Shown: positions 1 to 8,528 of the stretch, piece after piece
Numbering within the stretch: position 1 is the first letter of the stretch
How the letters are laid out: each line of letters starts with the position of its first letter
Origin: Flavobacteriaceae bacterium
Lineage (GTDB): Bacteria > Bacteroidota > Bacteroidia > Flavobacteriales > Flavobacteriaceae
DNA: 64,000 nt
Direction: 5' to 3'
Assembly (NCBI GenBank): GCA_017852395.1
Contig: JAFMLE010000002.1
Span: 74,552-138,551, forward strand
Notes under the pieces: model-generated
What the model saw: only the letters and a program-made list of their open reading frames with translations
Told to the model about the DNA's origin: nothing
The model's database searches: none
Made by a program: the position numbers and the translations under genes

Positions 1-141
1 AGAAATTGCCTTTCCAGAACCGTCTCTTAAAATGCCTAACATCAAATGCTCTGTGCCAATGTAATTGTGTCCCAAACGCAGGGCTTCTTCTTTGCTGTAC
101 GCAATTACATCTTTTACCCGAGGTGAAAAATTATCGTCCAT
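1..141 (-). CDS. clpC: ClpC ATPase, N-terminal fragment (cut by window edge)
   Basis: Only the first 47 codons are in the window. The reading begins [20 protein letters not shown] and continues through [13 protein letters not shown], the first Clp N-domain repeat of ClpC, the AAA+ unfoldase that feeds the ClpP protease. The ATG (complement of 139-141) is the natural family start. The gene is divergent from gyrA. The 220 nt between them are AT-rich and I found no exact TAnnTTTG element there for either gene. The call rests on the N-domain alone, so a ClpA-type paralogue cannot be fully excluded. Confidence 0.8.
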   Translation of the reverse strand, partial: MDDNFSPRVKDVIAYSKEEALRLGHNYIGTEHLMLGILRDGSGKAIS

Positions 142-369
142 ATCTCAAAAAATCATTTACTATCATTACTCAAAAAGTGTACCACTTGACATGATTATAG
201 CTAATTGACGAAAAAAAACTCAAAAGAGCAAAAGCTAGGCTCAAATAATTATCCCCAAATTGAAGTTTTTAGTTGTTGATAAAAAATTCGATAAAACTCT
301 GCAAAGTCACTATTAAATTGAGCCCATAATATTATTTTAGCTTTTACGTACAATAAACAACTAGTGAGT

Positions 370-2865
370 ATGAACGAAGGAGAAAAGCTTATTCCAATCA
401 ATATTGAAGATGAAATGAAATCGGCCTACATCGACTATTCGATGTCGGTCATTGTGTCACGTGCCCTGCCAGACGTTCGCGACGGTTTTAAGCCGGTCCA
501 CCGTCGGGTGTTGTATGGGATGCATGAGTTGGGAATTCGCTCCAATACGTCGTACAAAAAATCGGCTAGAATTGTAGGAGAAGTATTGGGAAAATACCAC
601 CCTCACGGTGATAGCTCTGTCTATGACACCATGGTACGTATGGCCCAAGATTGGAGCCTTCGTTATTTGTTGGTAGACGGCCAAGGAAACTTTGGTTCTG
701 TAGATGGTGATAGCCCAGCAGCGATGCGTTATACCGAGGCGCGGATGCAAAAATTATCTGAAGAGATGTTGGCGGATATCGAGAAAGACACCGTCGATCA
801 TCAGCTAAATTTTGATGACACCCTCAAAGAACCTGTCGTTCTGCCTACGCGCGTCCCCAATCTTTTAGTAAACGGTGCCTCTGGAATTGCTGTGGGTATG
901 GCGACCAACATGCCTCCCCACAATTTGTCTGAAGTAATCAATGGAACCATTGCCTATATTGACAATACGGATATCGAAATTGATGCGCTGATAAAACATG
1001 TCAAAGCACCCGATTTTCCGACTGGAGGAACCATTTATGGCTACGAAGGAGTGCAAGAGGCATTTCATACTGGTAGAGGAAAAATTGTTCTTAGAGGAAA
1101 GGCCATAATTGAAGAAGTAGGAGGTAGAGAATGTATTGTTGTGACCGAAATTCCCTATCAGGTCAACAAAGCCGAAATGATCCGAAAGACTGCCGAACTG
1201 GTCAACGAAAAGAAGATTGAAGGCATCAGCACCATTCGTGATGAATCGGACCGAAAAGGAATGCGTGTAGTCTATGTTTTGAAGCGTGATGCAATACCAA
1301 ATATAGTACTCAATAAACTCTATAAATATACCGCCCTTCAATCCTCTTTTAGTGTAAATAACATTGCACTAGTCAATGGACGTCCACAATTGCTCAACCT
1401 CAAGGACATGATCCATCATTTTGTGGAGCATCGACATGAAGTGGTCGTTCGACGTACCCGTTTTGAACTCAAAAAAGCCGAAGAGCGCGCACACATTTTA
1501 GAGGGTTTGATCATTGCATCAGACAATATTGATAAAGTCATTGCTCTCATACGCGCTTCTTCTAGCCCTGATGAGGCTAAAGACAAATTGATCGAAGCCT
1601 TTAAGTTGTCTGAGCTTCAAGCGAAGGCCATCGTAGAAATGCGTTTGCGTCAACTTACCGGTCTTGAACAAGACAAGCTACGAACCGAATTTGATGAACT
1701 GACGATCACCATTGCTGACCTCAAAGATATTTTGGAAAAGAAAGAACGTCGTATGGACATCATCAAATCCGAATTGGAAGAAGTAAAAGCCAAATATGGG
1801 GATGAGCGACGATCGATTATCGACTTTGCTGGTGGCAATTTTAGTATCGAGGACATGATACCAGATGAAAAGGTTGTAATCACTATTTCGCATGCGGGAT
1901 ACATTAAACGCACACCGCTCTCTGAATACAAAACTCAGAATCGGGGAGGGGTTGGTCAAAAAGCCTCCACAACACGAAATGAAGATTTCTTAGAGCATAT
2001 ATTTGTGGGTACCAACCACCAGTACATGCTTTTCTTTACCCAAAAAGGAAAATGTTTTTGGCAGCGAGTTTTTGAAATTCCAGAAGGTTCCAAAACCGCC
2101 AAAGGTCGTGCCATTCAGAATCTTATCAACATAGAACAAGACGACAAGGTCAAGGCATTTATCTGTACACAAGATCTCAGAGACGAAGCCTATATCAACA
2201 ACCACTATGTCATTATGGTTACTAAACAAGGACAGGTCAAAAAGACTGCCCTCGAACAGTATTCGCGTCCACGATCAAATGGAATCAATGCCATTACCGT
2301 TCGTGACAATGACGAATTGCTCGAAGCCAAATTGACCAATGGCAGCAGTCAAATATTATTGGCTGTTAAATCGGGTAAAGCCATACGCTTTGAAGAAAGT
2401 AAAACCCGCCCAATGGGCCGTGGTGCTTCTGGAGTACGTGGTATTACACTCGATGGTCCAAACGACGAAGTAGTGGGCATGGTATCGGTCAACGATATGG
2501 ATACAAATATCTTGGTGGTTTCAGAAAATGGTTTTGGTAAACGCTCTAGCCTTGAGGATTACCGAATCACCAATCGAGGGGGCAAAGGAGTCAAAACCAT
2601 ATCAATCACCCCCAAAACCGGTCAATTGGTTGCCATCAAAAATGTAACAGACAGTGATGATCTGATGATTATAAAAAAATCGGGCGTCGCCATCCGACTT
2701 GCTATTAGTGAGTTACGTGTCATGGGAAGAGCAACGCAAGGCGTTAAACTCATCAATCTCAAAGACGACGATTCTATTGCTGCTGTTGCCAAAGTAGTAA
2801 AAGATGATGAAGAAATTGATGACGTAAATGATCTTGATGTAGAAAATGGCACTGTTATTGAATAA
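370..2865 (+). CDS. gyrA: DNA gyrase subunit A
   Basis: Breakage-reunion subunit of DNA gyrase, which introduces negative supercoils with GyrB. The N-terminal winged-helix/tower region is complete, with the active-site Tyr121 in [10 protein letters not shown]. The quinolone-determining stretch [17 protein letters not shown] keeps Ser82 and Asp86 (E. coli Ser83/Asp87), so no classical resistance change is seen. The C-terminal beta-pinwheel carries a GyrA-box-like QNRGGVG near residue 522, which favours GyrA over ParC. A GTG two codons upstream (364) is also open; ATG 370 is chosen because family proteins start [10 protein letters not shown]. The 831-residue length is normal, with a short acidic tail. 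A secreted TPR gene follows after 22 nt and is probably cotranscribed. Confidence 0.96.
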   Translation: MNEGEKLIPINIEDEMKSAYIDYSMSVIVSRALPDVRDGFKPVHRRVLYGMHELGIRSNTSYKKSARIVGEVLGKYHPHGDSSVYDTMVRMAQDWSLRYLLVDGQGNFGSVDGDSPAAMRYTEARMQKLSEEMLADIEKDTVDHQLNFDDTLKEPVVLPTRVPNLLVNGASGIAVGMATNMPPHNLSEVINGTIAYIDNTDIEIDALIKHVKAPDFPTGGTIYGYEGVQEAFHTGRGKIVLRGKAIIEEVGGRECIVVTEIPYQVNKAEMIRKTAELVNEKKIEGISTIRDESDRKGMRVVYVLKRDAIPNIVLNKLYKYTALQSSFSVNNIALVNGRPQLLNLKDMIHHFVEHRHEVVVRRTRFELKKAEERAHILEGLIIASDNIDKVIALIRASSSPDEAKDKLIEAFKLSELQAKAIVEMRLRQLTGLEQDKLRTEFDELTITIADLKDILEKKERRMDIIKSELEEVKAKYGDERRSIIDFAGGNFSIEDMIPDEKVVITISHAGYIKRTPLSEYKTQNRGGVGQKASTTRNEDFLEHIFVGTNHQYMLFFTQKGKCFWQRVFEIPEGSKTAKGRAIQNLINIEQDDKVKAFICTQDLRDEAYINNHYVIMVTKQGQVKKTALEQYSRPRSNGINAITVRDNDELLEAKLTNGSSQILLAVKSGKAIRFEESKTRPMGRGASGVRGITLDGPNDEVVGMVSVNDMDTNILVVSENGFGKRSSLEDYRITNRGGKGVKTISITPKTGQLVAIKNVTDSDDLMIIKKSGVAIRLAISELRVMGRATQGVKLINLKDDDSIAAVAKVVKDDEEIDDVNDLDVENGTVIE

Positions 2866-2887
2866 TTAAAAACAAATAAATATAAAC

Positions 2888-4120
2888 ATGAAACTCAAAC
2901 TAACCCTGCTATTGTCCCTAACTTTAGCATTTGCTTTTGGACAAAAAAAAGAACTTAAAAAAGCAGAAAAACTATTTGCAACTGGCAATATTGCTGAAGC
3001 TGCTCAAACCCTTGATGAAAATCAAGCCCTTTTGGAAGGCGCTGAAGAAAAAATAGCCAACGCATATATTTTTCTACGTGGCCGAATCGCTGAGCAAAAT
3101 GGCGAATTTGAAAAAGCCCTAGGCTACTACACCCAGCTTAAAGATGACGTTAGATTGCAAGCCGAAGTTCAGACCCAAGTTGGAACGCTATCCTCAGCGT
3201 TAATTACAAGTGCAATCGAAGACAATGAAGCAAAAGATTTTGTAGGTTCTGCGAGCAAGCTGTATCTGGCATATACCATAGATCCTGAAGCCAATCAAGA
3301 TTATCTCTATTTTGCAGCTTCCAATAGTGTCAATGGCAGTGCCTATGACGATGCTTTGAAATACTATAATCTTCTTAAAGAAATTAATTACACAGGTATT
3401 ACAAAGAAATATTTTGTTACAGAGGTAGCATCAAACCAAGAGATGGAAGTTTCTGAAACAGAATTCAATATTTTTCAAAAATCTAAAGATTATACCAATC
3501 CAAGAGAAGAAGAAACGGAGTCAAAATACCCTGAAATTGTTAAAAACATTGCTTTAATCTATGCTCAAAAAGGAGAACGCGATATGGCAATCGCCGCTGT
3601 ACAAGAAGCACGTAAATCCAATCCAGATGATTTAAATCTTATTTTGACAGAAGCCAACCTGTATATAGAGCTGGATGATAAAGAACGATTTAAATCGCTT
3701 ATCAATGAGGCCATTGCACAAGATCCAAACAATGCCAATCTATACTTTAACCTTGGTGTTGTAAATGCTGATTTGGGAGACAAACAAGCGGCTCGTGGAT
3801 ATTATGAAAAAGCCATAGAAGTAGATCCAAGCATCGAAGCTCCTTACCTCAATTTGGTGGCGTTGATTTTAGAAGGAGAGGCGGCTATTGTTGAGGAAAT
3901 GAACAGTTTAGGTACATCACGTAAAGACAATTTGCGCTATGAGGAGCTCAAAAAGATTCGTGAAGGGCTCTACAAAGAATGTATTCCAATACTTAAAGGA
4001 TTGATTTCTATTTCAAAAGACAACGAAGAAGCCATCAAAACCCTGATGAATATCTATGGTACACTTGGCGAAAACCAAGGGTTTATGGAAATGAAAAAAT
4101 TACTAGAAGGGATCGAATAA
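2888..4120 (+). CDS. Secreted tetratricopeptide repeat protein
   Basis: 410 residues with an N-terminal signal peptide (MKLKLTLLLSLTLAFAFGQ, cleavage likely near residue 19), so the product is exported to the periplasm or outer-membrane side. The rest is helical TPR repeats; the clearest unit lies around residues 280-315 (NLYFNLGVVNADLGDKQAAR), and further degenerate units flank it. No catalytic motif is visible. It follows gyrA by 22 nt, a pairing I recall as common in Flavobacteriia although no functional link to gyrase is apparent. It is probably a protein-protein interaction scaffold in the envelope; the partner is unknown. A terminator follows at 4148. Confidence 0.75.
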   Translation: MKLKLTLLLSLTLAFAFGQKKELKKAEKLFATGNIAEAAQTLDENQALLEGAEEKIANAYIFLRGRIAEQNGEFEKALGYYTQLKDDVRLQAEVQTQVGTLSSALITSAIEDNEAKDFVGSASKLYLAYTIDPEANQDYLYFAASNSVNGSAYDDALKYYNLLKEINYTGITKKYFVTEVASNQEMEVSETEFNIFQKSKDYTNPREEETESKYPEIVKNIALIYAQKGERDMAIAAVQEARKSNPDDLNLILTEANLYIELDDKERFKSLINEAIAQDPNNANLYFNLGVVNADLGDKQAARGYYEKAIEVDPSIEAPYLNLVALILEGEAAIVEEMNSLGTSRKDNLRYEELKKIREGLYKECIPILKGLISISKDNEEAIKTLMNIYGTLGENQGFMEMKKLLEGIE

Positions 4121-4147
4121 TCGAATAACTTCTTTATGCACACTAAC

Positions 4148-4175
4148 AAAAGGCCGTCTTGTACGGTCTTTTTTT
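4148..4175. terminator. Bidirectional intrinsic terminator
   Basis: AAAAGGCCGT, a 5-nt loop, then ACGGTC followed by a run of T. On the + strand this is a 6-bp stem with one G-U pair and a T tract, placed to end the gyrA-TPR transcript. The leading A-run makes it able to work on the opposite strand for the convergent C40 peptidase gene, whose stop codon (4174-4176) it overlaps. Confidence 0.6.
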
Positions 4176-4926
4176 AGCCCCAAACTTTTTTGATAATACG
4201 CAGCTGGTGTGAGTGCGTTTGGGTTTCCGAATTAAAAATCCCGGTTTGGTCAATTCGGTCGATACGCACTTTGCCATGCGCATGGATGATGTGGTGATTT
4301 TCCAAAAGCATACCAACATGCACGATTTTACCTTCTCTATCATCAAAAAAGGCCAAATCTCCAGGTTCGCTTTCTTCGATAAAACTGAGTGTTTGTCCCT
4401 GCTCGGCCTGTTGATAGGCATCGCGTTTTAGTGCCTGGCCGTTGATCTTATAGACCATCTGTACAAAGCCAGAGCAATCGATTCCGAAGGGGCTTTTGCC
4501 TCCCCATAAATAGGGTGCATTTAGATACAAAAAAGCCGTTTGAATAAGATCGGATTTTTTAGGATTATTTTTAGATCGTATGCCATCAAAATGATTGCCC
4601 AATAACGCATTGGCTTTTAGATTGCTTCCCAACAATATAGGAAAAAGCACCTGTTGTGGGGTTGTGACATAATCGATCAGATGACCAGAAAACACATCGC
4701 GTTTTTTTTGATATTGCTCATAAGTGTCTTTTTGAATTTCAAAAAACTGTGTTCTAGGAATCCACCCTTCATATTGGTCAAAGGTTACGCGAATTTTAAT
4801 CCATTTTTTTTGCTGATCCAATACCTTATAACAATCTCCATAAAGCAGCTGTGAAGTCATTTCACTTGCATGGCTGTTTTCCTTTCGAAGGGGAATAACT
4901 CCCAATTGACAAATGCCGTATTCCAA
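4174..4926 (-). CDS. C40 (NlpC/P60) peptidase with SH3-like N-terminus
   Basis: 250 residues. The C-terminal half is an NlpC/P60 papain-like fold: WGGKSPFGIDCSGFVQMVY gives the nucleophile Cys151, IVHVGM gives His203, and HAHG supplies the third polar residue at His215/217. These enzymes cleave D-Glu-diamino-acid bonds in peptidoglycan stem peptides. The N-terminal ~65 residues (LRKENSHASEMTSQLLYG ... WIKIRV) look like a bacterial SH3 domain. No signal peptide is visible, so it may act on recycled muropeptides in the cytoplasm like YkfC, or be exported another way. It has its own promoter at 4953-4983, and the start is the family-typical MxYGIC. Confidence 0.82.
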   Translation of the reverse strand: MEYGICQLGVIPLRKENSHASEMTSQLLYGDCYKVLDQQKKWIKIRVTFDQYEGWIPRTQFFEIQKDTYEQYQKKRDVFSGHLIDYVTTPQQVLFPILLGSNLKANALLGNHFDGIRSKNNPKKSDLIQTAFLYLNAPYLWGGKSPFGIDCSGFVQMVYKINGQALKRDAYQQAEQGQTLSFIEESEPGDLAFFDDREGKIVHVGMLLENHHIIHAHGKVRIDRIDQTGIFNSETQTHSHQLRIIKKVWG

Positions 4927-4952
4927 AAGTGACGATCGATTTTAGTATCAAA

Positions 4953-4983
4953 CAAAACTACGGATTTTGTCACCATCATACAA
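4953..4983 (-). promoter_or_regulatory. Promoter of the C40 peptidase gene
   Basis: Reading the minus strand: TTG (complement of 4981-4983), a 20-nt spacer, then TAGTTTTG (complement of 4953-4960). This matches the Bacteroidota housekeeping pattern (TTG, 17-23 nt, TAnnTTTG). The predicted transcript start is about 20 nt before the ATG at 4926. It lies back to back with the promoter of the next gene. Confidence 0.65.
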
Positions 4984-4987
4984 TCTT

Positions 4988-5021
4988 TTGAAGGTTACAG
5001 TAAAGAGATTTAGTACATTTG
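4988..5021 (+). promoter_or_regulatory. Promoter of the 7TM-HD phosphodiesterase gene
   Basis: TTG (4988-4990), 23-nt spacer, TACATTTG (5014-5021), an exact match to TAnnTTTG. The transcript should begin about 10 nt before the TTG start codon at 5038, giving a very short leader and supporting that start. Confidence 0.55.
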
Positions 5022-5037
5022 AAAAAATGGATTTGTT

Positions 5038-7083
5038 TTGAGGACCTATTGGCAGCAAATTATTTATCGAAAAAACTTTTTATACAAAATTGGACTGTTT
5101 CTCATCGCCAGCAGTTTTATTTTGTACATCTTACCTAAGAATGCCACCTTTCAATTTGAGTATCAAAAGGGTTTGGTTTGGCAGCATGATAATTTTTATG
5201 CCCCTTTTGATTTCCCAATTTTAAAAACCGAGGAGCGCTTGACGGCTGAGCGTGAAGCAATTCGCAAAAATGCGGAAACCTATCTAAGAGCAAATACAAA
5301 GATTCTGCCAGTTGTAGCCACCAATTTTGAGCGGCTTTTTGACACGTATTTTTCAGAGCCATCGGAGGGCCAACAGCGCGAAGTTTTACGAACTTATGGG
5401 TTGGATCTGATTGCAAAATTGTATAGTAATGGCGTACTGCCGTTGAACCTCAATTTTGACGAACCCGCCAACCTACGATTGATCGAAGGAAATACTGAAC
5501 GTGGGGTTGGTGTCAATGATTTTATTCGTATTCAAGAATTGTATGACTATTTGCAAAACCATTTGGACCCACTCTATAAATCGTACTTAGATGCCTTTTA
5601 TGGCTTGTTTTTTGAAATCGTAGAACCCAACATCTTATTGGACACACAATTTACCAACAACGCATTGCAAGCTGCATTGAGTGCAGTGGTTCCCACACGT
5701 GGAATGGTCTCTAAAGGCAGTCTCATTATTGCTAAAAATACACTGATTGACAACGAGAAATTTGTTGTACTAACTTCTCTTGAAAGTGAGTATAAATTGC
5801 GCGGCGATACCCAAAAAAATAGAATTCAACGCTATGTTGGTTTTGGTGTTTTGGTGGGGTTGAGTTTGTTGTTTCTTTTTCGGTTTCTTTACATCTACCG
5901 TCCCCGCATTTATCACAACAATAAGGAAGTCACTTTTATCGTGTTCAATTTGGTTTTGGTTCTTTTATTGACCATAAGTACCGTAAATTATAACGCTGGT
6001 TTGGTGTATGCAGTGCCAATTTGTATTCTTCCACTGATCCTAAAAGCTTTTTTTGACCCCCGTTTGGGGTTGCTAACACACGTCATAACAATTTTGCTAT
6101 TGGGGTTTGTGGTTCCCAATGCTTTCGAATTTGTTTTTATACAATTCAATGCTGGGATCATTACGTTGCAGGGCAATACCAAACTCCATCAACGTGCCAG
6201 TCTTTTTGTTTCTGTAGGTCAGATTGTCTTGGTTTATTTGTTGAGTTATTTGGCCTTTTCGAGTATTCATGAGTTGGCACTTTCGGAGATTGATTTTGCG
6301 CTTATCGGCCTTTTTGTTCTCAATGGATTGATCACCCTTTTTGTACAACCACTGATCTATCTCTATGAGAAGATTTTTGTACTCACATCAGATGTTTCGC
6401 TTTTAGAATTATCAGATACCAATTCACCATTATTAAAAAAATTATCCGACCAAGCGCCGGGGACTTTTCATCACGCGCTACAAGTGGCAAATCTTGCCGA
6501 AGCAGCTGCCAATAAAATAGACGCCAACAGCCTGTTGGTTCGTGTAGGCGCATTGTACCATGATATTGGAAAGCTGAAAAACCCTTCTTATTTTAGTGAA
6601 AATCAAAAGGGAACCACTTCGCCCCATGATGCATTGGCACCGGAGCAAAGCGCTGCAATTATTATTGATCATGTAAAAGAGGGGGTTGTTTTGGCAAAAA
6701 AACACAAACTCCCCGATCGGATCATCGATTTTATAAAAACACACCACGGAACCTCTACCGTTTATTATTTTCTAAAACAAGCGGAAGAAAAAAGTCATCA
6801 ATCCGTCGATGTATCCGCCTTTAGTTATCCGGGTCCTCGACCGTTTTCTAAAGAAACGGCAATTTTGATGATGTCTGATGCGGTGGAGGCAGCCTCCAAA
6901 AGTTTGAAAGCACCGGATTTTGATCAAATCAGCAATTTTGTAAACCGCATTATTGATCGTCAAACAGACGAAGGGCAGTTTGATGTCTGTGACATTACCC
7001 TTAATGAAATTTCGCTAGTAAAAACTGTTTTGATAGACAAACTCATAAATATCTATCAACTGCGTGTAGAATACCCAAAATAG
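5038..7083 (+). CDS. 7TM-HD family cyclic dinucleotide phosphodiesterase (PgpH-like)
   Basis: 681 residues in the PgpH layout: one N-terminal membrane helix (about residues 13-32), a long extracytoplasmic 7TMR-HDED domain (about 40-255), a seven-helix membrane block (about 262-450), and a cytoplasmic HD domain. HD ligands are visible in TFHHALQVANLAE (near 478), ALYHDIGK (near 508) and the later DFIKTHHGT. Characterised relatives hydrolyse c-di-AMP, so a role in turgor and cell-wall signalling is inferred. The start is TTG: a stop lies at 5020 in frame and no ATG/GTG is available between. Codon use matches its neighbours. A tRNA gene with its own promoter follows. Confidence 0.82.
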   Translation: MRTYWQQIIYRKNFLYKIGLFLIASSFILYILPKNATFQFEYQKGLVWQHDNFYAPFDFPILKTEERLTAEREAIRKNAETYLRANTKILPVVATNFERLFDTYFSEPSEGQQREVLRTYGLDLIAKLYSNGVLPLNLNFDEPANLRLIEGNTERGVGVNDFIRIQELYDYLQNHLDPLYKSYLDAFYGLFFEIVEPNILLDTQFTNNALQAALSAVVPTRGMVSKGSLIIAKNTLIDNEKFVVLTSLESEYKLRGDTQKNRIQRYVGFGVLVGLSLLFLFRFLYIYRPRIYHNNKEVTFIVFNLVLVLLLTISTVNYNAGLVYAVPICILPLILKAFFDPRLGLLTHVITILLLGFVVPNAFEFVFIQFNAGIITLQGNTKLHQRASLFVSVGQIVLVYLLSYLAFSSIHELALSEIDFALIGLFVLNGLITLFVQPLIYLYEKIFVLTSDVSLLELSDTNSPLLKKLSDQAPGTFHHALQVANLAEAAANKIDANSLLVRVGALYHDIGKLKNPSYFSENQKGTTSPHDALAPEQSAAIIIDHVKEGVVLAKKHKLPDRIIDFIKTHHGTSTVYYFLKQAEEKSHQSVDVSAFSYPGPRPFSKETAILMMSDAVEAASKSLKAPDFDQISNFVNRIIDRQTDEGQFDVCDITLNEISLVKTVLIDKLINIYQLRVEYPK

Positions 7084-7107
7084 CCATTATGTTATTTGAC
7101 AAAAATA

Positions 7108-7138
7108 TTGGTTAATAATTGAAGATGCATTATTTTTG
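7108..7138 (+). promoter_or_regulatory. Promoter of tRNA-Ser
   Basis: TTG (7108-7110), 20-nt spacer, TATTTTTG (7131-7138): an exact Bacteroidota-type promoter. Expected transcription start near 7142-7145, about 12 nt before the mature tRNA 5' end. Confidence 0.7.
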
Positions 7139-7155
7139 GCCTTCCAATCTACCAC

Positions 7156-7239
7156 GGAGAGGTGCCAGAGTGGTAATGGAGCAGATTGCTAATCTGTCAA
7201 CGTGTAAGCGTTGCCAGGGTTCGAATCCCTGTCTCTCCG
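7156..7239 (+). tRNA. tRNA-Ser(GCT)
   Basis: 84 nt, class II cloverleaf. Acceptor stem GGAGAGG pairs with TCTCTCC (one G-U), discriminator G at 7239. The anticodon loop TTGCTAA has GCT at 7188-7190, reading AGC/AGU serine codons. A long variable arm (CAACG ... CGTTG) is typical of tRNA-Ser. The T arm is CAGGG-TTCGAAT-CCCTG. No CCA is encoded, so it must be added post-transcriptionally. It has its own promoter upstream and a terminator directly downstream. Confidence 0.95.
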
Positions 7240-7243
7240 CATA

Positions 7244-7282
7244 AAGCCCCGAAAGCCTTGGGTATTCGGGGTTTCTTTTTTT
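7244..7282 (+). terminator. Intrinsic terminator of tRNA-Ser
   Basis: CCCCGAA (7247-7253) pairs perfectly with TTCGGGG (7265-7271), followed by TTTCTTTTTTT. It starts 7 nt after the tRNA. Confidence 0.75.
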
Positions 7283-7465
7283 CGGGGAAATGTAAAAGGG
7301 AAAAACAGCTCATTCTTATTTAAAAAAACTTCTTGATGCAACCGCGAACGGCGAAAGGACCACTAAATGTTAAAGTCCCAGCGTTGCTTTTAGCCTTTGG
7401 CTTTTTTTAATACTTTAGATAAATAACAGCCCCCAAGTCTGTTCTACGACCATAAAAGCCAGTGG

Positions 7466-7531
7466 CTAACAATGTATATGAAATCATAGCTCCCATTCGG
7501 TCGCTACGCTTCATATACTAACCGTTAGAAA
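7466..7531. repeat. attC-like imperfect palindrome
   Basis: Left arm GGCTAAC then TATATGAA; right arm TTCATATA then CTAACCGTTAGAA. The inner 8 bp arms are exact complements and the outer CTAAC/GTTAG pair also matches, with unequal spacers (4 and 6 nt). The centre holds a second small hairpin, TAGC ... GCTA. Outer boxes agree with integron attC core sites at 6 of 7 positions each (RYYYAAC and GTTRRRY). Similar dispersed palindromes are frequent between genes in Bacteroidota, so it may be a repeat-family member rather than a functional recombination site. Confidence 0.45.
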
Positions 7532-7587
7532 ACATTTGATAAAAAGCATAGTGATAAGCCGGCTTTTTTTGTCTAGCGCTTGTCTTA

Positions 7588-7703
7588 ATGCAAAACCTTA
7601 ATGAGGCGGTTTGGTACGACCAAAAAGTGAGCAGCTTATAAAATTGGCGGGTAGAATCAATTTCGCTTTTATACAGCGGGTACACCTAGAAATTTACATT
7701 AGC
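7588..7703 (+). pseudogene. Possible relic of a ParE/RelE-type toxin gene
   Basis: From ATG 7588 the frame reads MQNLNEAVWYDQKVSSL then stops at 7639. The LNEAxxWYDxKxxxLG pattern is the N-terminal helix of many ParE/RelE family toxins. In another frame directly after (from 7641) the reading KLAGRINFAFIQRVHLEIY resembles the next helix and strand of such proteins, as if a frameshift and a stop had broken one gene. The piece is short and no antitoxin is present, so this is a tentative call. Confidence 0.3.
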
Positions 7704-7712
7704 ATCGTCCAA

Positions 7713-8330
7713 TCAGACTTTTTCCTTTAACACCGGAATGCTATAGTTTTTGATTACCGCCACGGTTCTAATCACAATAATGATGGCACATGACAAAATG
7801 GTTTTTAAAACTAAACTAAAACCAATTGCCTCAAAACCTAAGTAGGCGACCGCCCCCGCTACACATGCTGTAGCATAGATCTCTTTTCTAAAAATCAGTG
7901 GAATTTCATCGCATAGGATGTCTCTGATCGCACCACCAAAAGTAGCCGTGATTACCCCAAAAATGATTAGATAGAAACCATTTAAATCATACTTTTGGGC
8001 CACTTGTAGTCCGTGTATTGTAAAGAGGCTAATTCCTATGGTGTCAAACAGAAAAAGCATCTTGCGCAACCTACTGAATCTATCTTTTAAGAAATACGCC
8101 AAAATGACCCCAATAATGACTAAATAAAGATTGATAGGGTCGTAAATCCACGCGACATCGGTATTGAGTAGAACATCTCTAAGCGTACCACCACCCAACC
8201 CGGTTACAAAAGCGATTACAAAAGCGCCAAAATGATCAAGCTTTTTGTTTACCGCAGTTATAAAGCCACTTATTGCAAATACTAGGGTGCCCAAGTTGCT
8301 TAACCAAAATATGATATTATTAAAATCCAT
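7713..8330 (-). CDS. TRIC-type trimeric cation channel family protein (UPF0126)
   Basis: 205 residues, almost entirely membrane helices (about seven). Two homologous halves each carry the family signature: TGLGGGTLRDVLL near residues 42-54 and TATFGGAIRDILCDEIPLIF near residues 127-146. Bacterial members form trimeric K+ channels related to the animal TRIC channels of internal stores; the role in bacteria is not settled. It is divergent from the TauE-like gene across a 198-nt region with a perfect inverted repeat. The relic sequence at 7588-7703 lies against its 3' end. Confidence 0.85.
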   Translation of the reverse strand: MDFNNIIFWLSNLGTLVFAISGFITAVNKKLDHFGAFVIAFVTGLGGGTLRDVLLNTDVAWIYDPINLYLVIIGVILAYFLKDRFSRLRKMLFLFDTIGISLFTIHGLQVAQKYDLNGFYLIIFGVITATFGGAIRDILCDEIPLIFRKEIYATACVAGAVAYLGFEAIGFSLVLKTILSCAIIIVIRTVAVIKNYSIPVLKEKV

Positions 8331-8423
8331 ATCTAAATGTAAGCTTTATTAAATTAATTATAGATCCTAAAAATTGCGTCTAAAACCCAATTAGATCCGT
8401 GATCTAGTGTCTTGGATAGCCAT

Positions 8424-8464
8424 GATATTTTATTAGATTGATCATTTTGACATAATAAAATATC
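8424..8464. repeat. 12-bp perfect inverted repeat between divergent genes
   Basis: GATATTTTATTA (8424-8435) and TAATAAAATATC (8453-8464) are exact reverse complements separated by 17 nt. There is no adjoining T-run or GC core, so it does not look like a terminator. Its position 65-105 nt upstream of the TauE-like start and 94-134 nt upstream of the TRIC gene fits an operator for a dimeric regulator. The arms are purely A/T except the terminal G/C, so chance cannot be ruled out. Confidence 0.4.
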
Positions 8465-8528
8465 AATAAATGCTTTAAGCAAAAGCTATTGGGACATTCC
8501 TTTCATTATTTATACATACCTTCATCGA

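Larger units (their letters stand above)
7283..7712. other. 430-nt gene-poor stretch with palindrome and relic sequence
   Basis: No intact gene on either strand. It contains an attC-like palindrome (7466-7531), a hairpin with T-run that may act as terminator (AAAAAGC 7541-7547 against GCTTTTT 7562-7568), a weak AGCC-TTT-GGCT hairpin with T-run near 7392-7408, and a fragment resembling a ParE/RelE toxin (from 7588). This is the only stretch of the window that looks like eroded accessory DNA, and it directly follows a tRNA gene. Confidence 0.6.

Noticed and set aside
865..1341. 158-codon open frame opposite gyrA
   Set aside because: Completely inside gyrA in antisense, rich in Phe, Asn and Ser as expected from reading the complement of a coding gene. 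No family resemblance.
7554..7570. AGCCGGCT followed by T-run as a terminator
   Set aside because: An 8-bp self-complementary word cannot form a hairpin by itself; a longer AAAAAGC/GCTTTTT pairing is possible but no intact gene ends there.
7156..7712. Integrated element at the tRNA-Ser 3' end
   Set aside because: No integrase and no visible duplication of the tRNA 3' end downstream; TRIC and TauE-like genes beyond look native. Only the palindrome and toxin relic hint at past mobility.
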